The translations under genes and the position numbers were made by a program. Positions 6,285 to 9,424 of a stretch of 9,424 nt of DNA are shown here, in pieces (the stretch's first letter is position 1; each line of letters starts with the position of its first letter). Source of the stretch: Crocinitomix sp. (GTDB lineage: Bacteria; Bacteroidota; Bacteroidia; Flavobacteriales_D; Crocinitomicaceae); NCBI GenBank assembly GCA_020849935.1, contig JADZFJ010000569.1, positions 1 to 9,424 on the forward strand, written 5' to 3'. The notes beneath the pieces are model-generated. The model did no database searches, was not told the origin of the DNA, and saw only the letters and a program-made list of their open reading frames with translations.

Positions 6285-7706
6285 TCAACCCCGTTTCAAC
6301 CACAACAACTGCAAATAATTGACATTAGACATGATTTTAAAATAAATCCACCGACCTAAATTGCTTAAATCGCCTTTTTTGATGCGGGTTAAAATTTGCT
6401 TTTGGCGAAAGCGTTTGTGAATAAACCGATGCAATTTTTTGTAAAAATCTGGCGAGTACGTGCTTTTGTACATCAACAACAATTCGTCCGAATCTTCCCA
6501 ATGACTTTTGTTGGATAATTCTGCCTTAACCAAATCAAAAAATTTCGTTCCCGGCAGTGGATAGGACACCGAAACCCCAAGGTCGTGTGGCATTTGATCG
6601 AACAAAAGTTTTAAGGTGAGTTTAATATCCTCCCAAGTCTCGGTCAAATAGCCAAATTGTAAAAAGAAACAAGGTTTTAATCCCAGCTTCTTCATCAGTT
6701 GGGTACTTTCAATAATTTGCTCCACCGTGGTTCCTTTGTCCATGGCATCCAAAATTTTTTGGGAACCACTTTCGGCACCAATCCACACCTCATCACAACC
6801 CGATTCACGCAAATTTTCAATAGTATCGTCTTTGAGCAATAAATCTGCACGCGATTGAATTTTATATGAAATTTTGACCCCTTGCCGTTTTAATTCTTGA
6901 TTAAACTCTTGTACCCAACTTGGTTTTAAGCCAAAAATATCATCCCCAAACCAAATATGCTCAAAGTCAAATAAGGATTTCATCAATTGAATTTCTTTCA
7001 CCACATGTTGGGGCGATCGGGTATTGTAACGATTGCCATAAATCGGTTTGGCGCACCAATTACATTTATACGGACATCCGCGCGTGGTGGCTAAATTCAC
7101 CGAAAAATAACCGTGTTTTTTCCAAGCTTCTTGGTAAGGTTTAATGTCAATCAAGTCCCAAGCAGGAATTGGCAAATTATCTAATTCGGTATAAATGGGT
7201 CGTTTCGGACTTTTTTTAATTTCGTTATTAGTCTGATAAGCAATTCCTTCAATAGTCGGAACTTCGCCTTCATTTTTCAGGCAATTCATCAAAGCCAATA
7301 AGGTAATTTCGCCTTCGCCTAAAATAATTTCATCCGCCCCTTTTGATAAATACAATTCATATTGGTCGGTCGAATCACTGCTGGCGACGACCACATGAAT
7401 TCCTCTTTTTTTTGCTTCCGAAATCATGTCAAACGCCGCTTCCCGCATTTTAGTCAGACACATTTTAGTGAGGTAATTAAACCCATCATCATAAATCACC
7501 AAAACAGCAGGAGCAAAACTGTCTAACTTTGGTAAAATCTCCAAAGGCGAACTTGAAAAACTCACGTCAAACAAATCAACCTCAAAATTATTTTCCCGCA
7601 AATAACTCGCCGCTTGAATCGTTCCCAAAGGCGGATACGGTTTGCTTAAAGCCCATTGTTTTGGATCAAATTGCAAAAAATAGCTATGTGTAAAAAGTAC
7701 TTTCAT
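6285..7706 (-). CDS. Second B12-binding-domain radical SAM enzyme
   Basis: This 473-residue protein opens with a cobalamin-binding-type domain. PPLGTIQAASYLRENNFEV (25-43) is the classic PPLG-ASYL start of BchE-like proteins, and ADEIILGEGEITLLAL (124-139) is the GEGE segment; no DxHxxG is present. The radical SAM core starts at TTRGCPYKCNWCAKP (207-221), with cluster Cys 211, 215 and 218, followed by IWFGDDIFGL (251-260), VWIGAESGSQKIL (307-319) and MDKGTT (322-327), and SYPLPGTKFF (381-390). The C-terminal tail (about 420-473) is basic and aromatic, ending in YLQLLWLKRG, and may touch the membrane. It is clearly a different protein from the radical SAM enzyme at 2640, though of the same broad class. 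Its ATG overlaps the stop of the nucleotidyltransferase gene as ATGA, so the two are translationally coupled. The substrate is unknown. Confidence 0.88.
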   Translation of the reverse strand: MKVLFTHSYFLQFDPKQWALSKPYPPLGTIQAASYLRENNFEVDLFDVSFSSSPLEILPKLDSFAPAVLVIYDDGFNYLTKMCLTKMREAAFDMISEAKKRGIHVVVASSDSTDQYELYLSKGADEIILGEGEITLLALMNCLKNEGEVPTIEGIAYQTNNEIKKSPKRPIYTELDNLPIPAWDLIDIKPYQEAWKKHGYFSVNLATTRGCPYKCNWCAKPIYGNRYNTRSPQHVVKEIQLMKSLFDFEHIWFGDDIFGLKPSWVQEFNQELKRQGVKISYKIQSRADLLLKDDTIENLRESGCDEVWIGAESGSQKILDAMDKGTTVEQIIESTQLMKKLGLKPCFFLQFGYLTETWEDIKLTLKLLFDQMPHDLGVSVSYPLPGTKFFDLVKAELSNKSHWEDSDELLLMYKSTYSPDFYKKLHRFIHKRFRQKQILTRIKKGDLSNLGRWIYFKIMSNVNYLQLLWLKRG

Positions 7707-8623
7707 TCGTCTAAGTTCAGCGTTTGAATGCGTTCGTTAAATGCAGTTAACACCTTATTTTGAAAATCGCGCGGGTGATGTTTAGATACCCCCCGATTCG
7801 AGCGCATGGTCAATTCAAATTTTTTGGCGTCAAAATGCTTAAATTTTTTCCCCCAGCGGCGATAGGTAAATTTCATCAAAAATAAATCCAACCGATCGCC
7901 CAATTTACCTTTTAAAATAAACTGTACAAACCGCCCCATCAACCGTTTAGAAGAAACTTCGTTTACCTTTAACGGATGTTCAAAGGCCCCCACAAATTCA
8001 TTCGACCACTGATTGGTTTTCTTAAACCGTTCAATCAAATCAAAATCATAAACAGGCAATAAATGCGCAGTTTCAATGGCCGTAAACATATTTTTATCTA
8101 ACAACAACAAGTTATTTTCGTCCACAAAATAATTGACACAAAAATATTTTTTCGAATTAAATAAAAAAATCTTTTTAAAAACTACCAACGAGGTCCGACA
8201 AATCCACAACCTCCCTGGCTTTGTGATAATAAAATAATCAATGTCCCCATCGTCGTGCATCACCCCTTTCGAGAGCGAACCAGAAATCGCAATTCCACTC
8301 ACAAAAGGAAATCGGCTAATCAATTTTGCATAACGTGGTAATTTCTTAAAATAATGCTGGGCTTGTTTTTCTTTCGCCAATCGAATCGTCGCTAATTTTT
8401 CAACGCAGGGTTGAAGGGAATAATAAATTTGAAATTGATAACACCCGTTTTCCCTCGTTAACTCATCCAAAACCTCCTCCACTTGCGCTGACGTTGAACC
8501 ACTTAAATACATCAATTCAGCTTTCGTGAGCGGATGCTCAAAAATATCGAAGTACGAAAGATATTTAAGTAATTTTTTTTTCAATGGATTTGAACTAGAC
8601 CTTATTATTTTCAAGGTTTCCAA
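7703..8623 (-). CDS. Nucleotidyltransferase-fold protein with N-terminal winged-helix-like segment
   Basis: This 306-residue protein begins with a helical segment resembling a winged helix (KKKLLKYLSYFDIFEHPLT, 15-33, then AELMYLSGS and VEEVLDEL). It then has a polymerase-beta-type nucleotidyltransferase core: ISGSLSKG (113-120), the G-S motif, and DDGDIDYFI (124-132), with D127 and D129 as the metal-binding DxD pair. FCVNYFV (161-167) is the strand where a third acidic residue would normally sit, and I see none there. The C-terminal half (about 170-306) is helical and basic. The start is TTG at 8623-8621: the frame has a stop 27-29 bases upstream and no ATG until residue 38, which would cut into the first domain. 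The gene is first in an operon with the second radical SAM gene (4-base overlap). The reaction is unknown; such proteins transfer nucleotides to small molecules, proteins or RNA. Confidence 0.82.
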   Translation of the reverse strand: METLKIIRSSSNPLKKKLLKYLSYFDIFEHPLTKAELMYLSGSTSAQVEEVLDELTRENGCYQFQIYYSLQPCVEKLATIRLAKEKQAQHYFKKLPRYAKLISRFPFVSGIAISGSLSKGVMHDDGDIDYFIITKPGRLWICRTSLVVFKKIFLFNSKKYFCVNYFVDENNLLLLDKNMFTAIETAHLLPVYDFDLIERFKKTNQWSNEFVGAFEHPLKVNEVSSKRLMGRFVQFILKGKLGDRLDLFLMKFTYRRWGKKFKHFDAKKFELTMRSNRGVSKHHPRDFQNKVLTAFNERIQTLNLDE

Positions 8624-8705
8624 GTTAATGAAAATATTCCAATCTCACTTTAAAAAAAATCTTTCGAAAACTTCCATAAAATAGGGCGACTCCAAATTCA
8701 TTTAT

Positions 8706-8713
8706 TAAATTTA
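8706..8713. promoter_or_regulatory. Possible shared -7-like element in the divergent gap
   Basis: TAAATTTA differs from TAnnTTTG only in its last base and is a perfect palindrome, so it has the same match on both strands. It lies 40 bases before the glycosylphosphotransferase ATG at 8754 and 82 bases before the TTG start at 8623. A second 7-of-8 match (TACGTTTA, 8735-8742) is nearer the plus-strand gene. Such near matches are easily met by chance in AT-rich DNA. Confidence 0.2.
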
Positions 8714-8753
8714 GGCATCCAATGTCTAACTAAATACGTTTAAAGCAAAATTA

Positions 8754-9424
8754 ATGAATCAAAAAACACCAAAATATTTCCATTATTTTATCGCCTGTGT
8801 GATTTTTGATAGTTTGGTACTTTTTGGTCTGCACACCTTTTTTTGCACTGCCCTCCAATTTTTAATCATCTTAGCCTGTTGGATACTTGCCAATTTTTTG
8901 AATTATCCGCGCATTGCCTCGCGTCGCTACATTAGTTATTACAAACTTTTGGGACTCACGTTCAGGCAATTTATTGCCTATTTTGTTTTGTATGGCGCCT
9001 TGTTTATTTTACTCAACGATACCCATTACATTCCCACTTTGCCACAATCCATGTTTATTTTATCGGTCATTGTTTCCAGGTTAATCTTCGTATTTGTCTT
9101 GCGCTTTTATCGCATCAAAGGCAAAGGCTATAACCGCTTTTTGTTGATTGGAAAAACGCCGGCAATGGATCAATTGGCAAAACAATTTCTAGCCAAAAAA
9201 AGCTACGGACACATTTTAGAAGCGCAATTTGCCACCTTTAACCCAACCGAGGTAGAGGCAATAATTTTAAACCGAAATCTAAACGAAATTTACTGTTCGT
9301 CGCAAAACGTTACGCAAAACGACCTTTCAGAACTATTGGCCTATTCGTTCCAATACGGCGTCAATGTCCACGTTGTTTCCGACAATCAATCCGACGAAAA
9401 AACCGAAGAGGACACCGAAGAAAT
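8754..9424 (+). CDS. Polyprenyl glycosylphosphotransferase, WcaJ type (partial, N-terminal part)
   Basis: The frame is open for 223 codons from ATG 8754 to the right edge. The first part holds about four membrane helices (11-30, 33-50, 71-88, 101-117). It is followed by KGKGYNRFLLIGKTPAMDQL (122-141), the nucleotide-binding-like Rossmann domain that precedes the catalytic part in WcaJ-type enzymes, and by NEIYCSSQNV and YGVNVHVVSD (177-210), the typical end of that domain. The catalytic sugar-transferase domain must lie past the window. From the family, it moves a sugar-1-phosphate from a nucleotide sugar onto undecaprenyl phosphate, the first step of exopolysaccharide, capsule or O-antigen synthesis. 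It is transcribed away from the nucleotidyltransferase gene and probably opens a polysaccharide operon to the right. An acidic stretch (SDEKTEEDTEE, 213-223) may be a linker. Confidence 0.85.
   Translation, partial: MNQKTPKYFHYFIACVIFDSLVLFGLHTFFCTALQFLIILACWILANFLNYPRIASRRYISYYKLLGLTFRQFIAYFVLYGALFILLNDTHYIPTLPQSMFILSVIVSRLIFVFVLRFYRIKGKGYNRFLLIGKTPAMDQLAKQFLAKKSYGHILEAQFATFNPTEVEAIILNRNLNEIYCSSQNVTQNDLSELLAYSFQYGVNVHVVSDNQSDEKTEEDTEE

Overview
This is low-GC DNA from a member of the Bacteroidota, most likely close to the Flavobacteriia. The evidence is two clean matches to the Bacteroidota -7 promoter element TAnnTTTG, few recognisable Shine-Dalgarno sites, lipoproteins with short loose lipoboxes (one starting C-S-K-D-P-D), and a gene repertoire typical of that phylum. 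The organism assignment is inferred from these features, not from a database match.

Layout. Positions 1-2040 (minus) hold a two-gene unit: a lipoprotein with one c-type heme motif, then a membrane glycosyltransferase of the GT87/DUF2029 kind that runs off the left edge. Positions 2041-2639 are a divergent, gene-free stretch. It contains three tandem units of a repeat of about 140 bp, each with a GC-rich hairpin, flanked by an outward-facing promoter on each side. Positions 2640-4830 (plus) hold a B12-binding-type radical SAM enzyme overlapping an NPPY-type methyltransferase. Positions 4930-6242 (plus) hold a small lipoprotein, a broken gene remnant and an unrecognised 158-residue protein. Positions 6285-8623 (minus) hold a nucleotidyltransferase-fold protein overlapping a second B12-binding-type radical SAM enzyme. 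From 8754 (plus) a polyprenyl-phosphate glycosylphosphotransferase (WcaJ type) begins and runs off the right edge.

How the genes may work together. The GT-C glycosyltransferase and the sugar-phosphate transferase both act on lipid-linked sugars at the inner membrane, so the window probably lies in or beside a surface polysaccharide or glycolipid locus. Two different radical SAM/B12-type enzymes sit there in two operons, each tightly coupled to a partner (a methyltransferase, a nucleotidyltransferase). A plausible reading is that they modify a lipid, sugar or cofactor of the envelope, but no substrate can be read from the sequence. The AT-rich block 4930-6242 between the two radical SAM operons looks like accessory DNA.

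The most interesting items are the repeat array, whose third copy has a compensatory base-pair change in its hairpin; the pair of radical SAM operons; and the gene remnant joined by an ATGA overlap to the unknown gene at 5766. No tRNA, rRNA, CRISPR array, transposase or convincing intrinsic terminator was seen.
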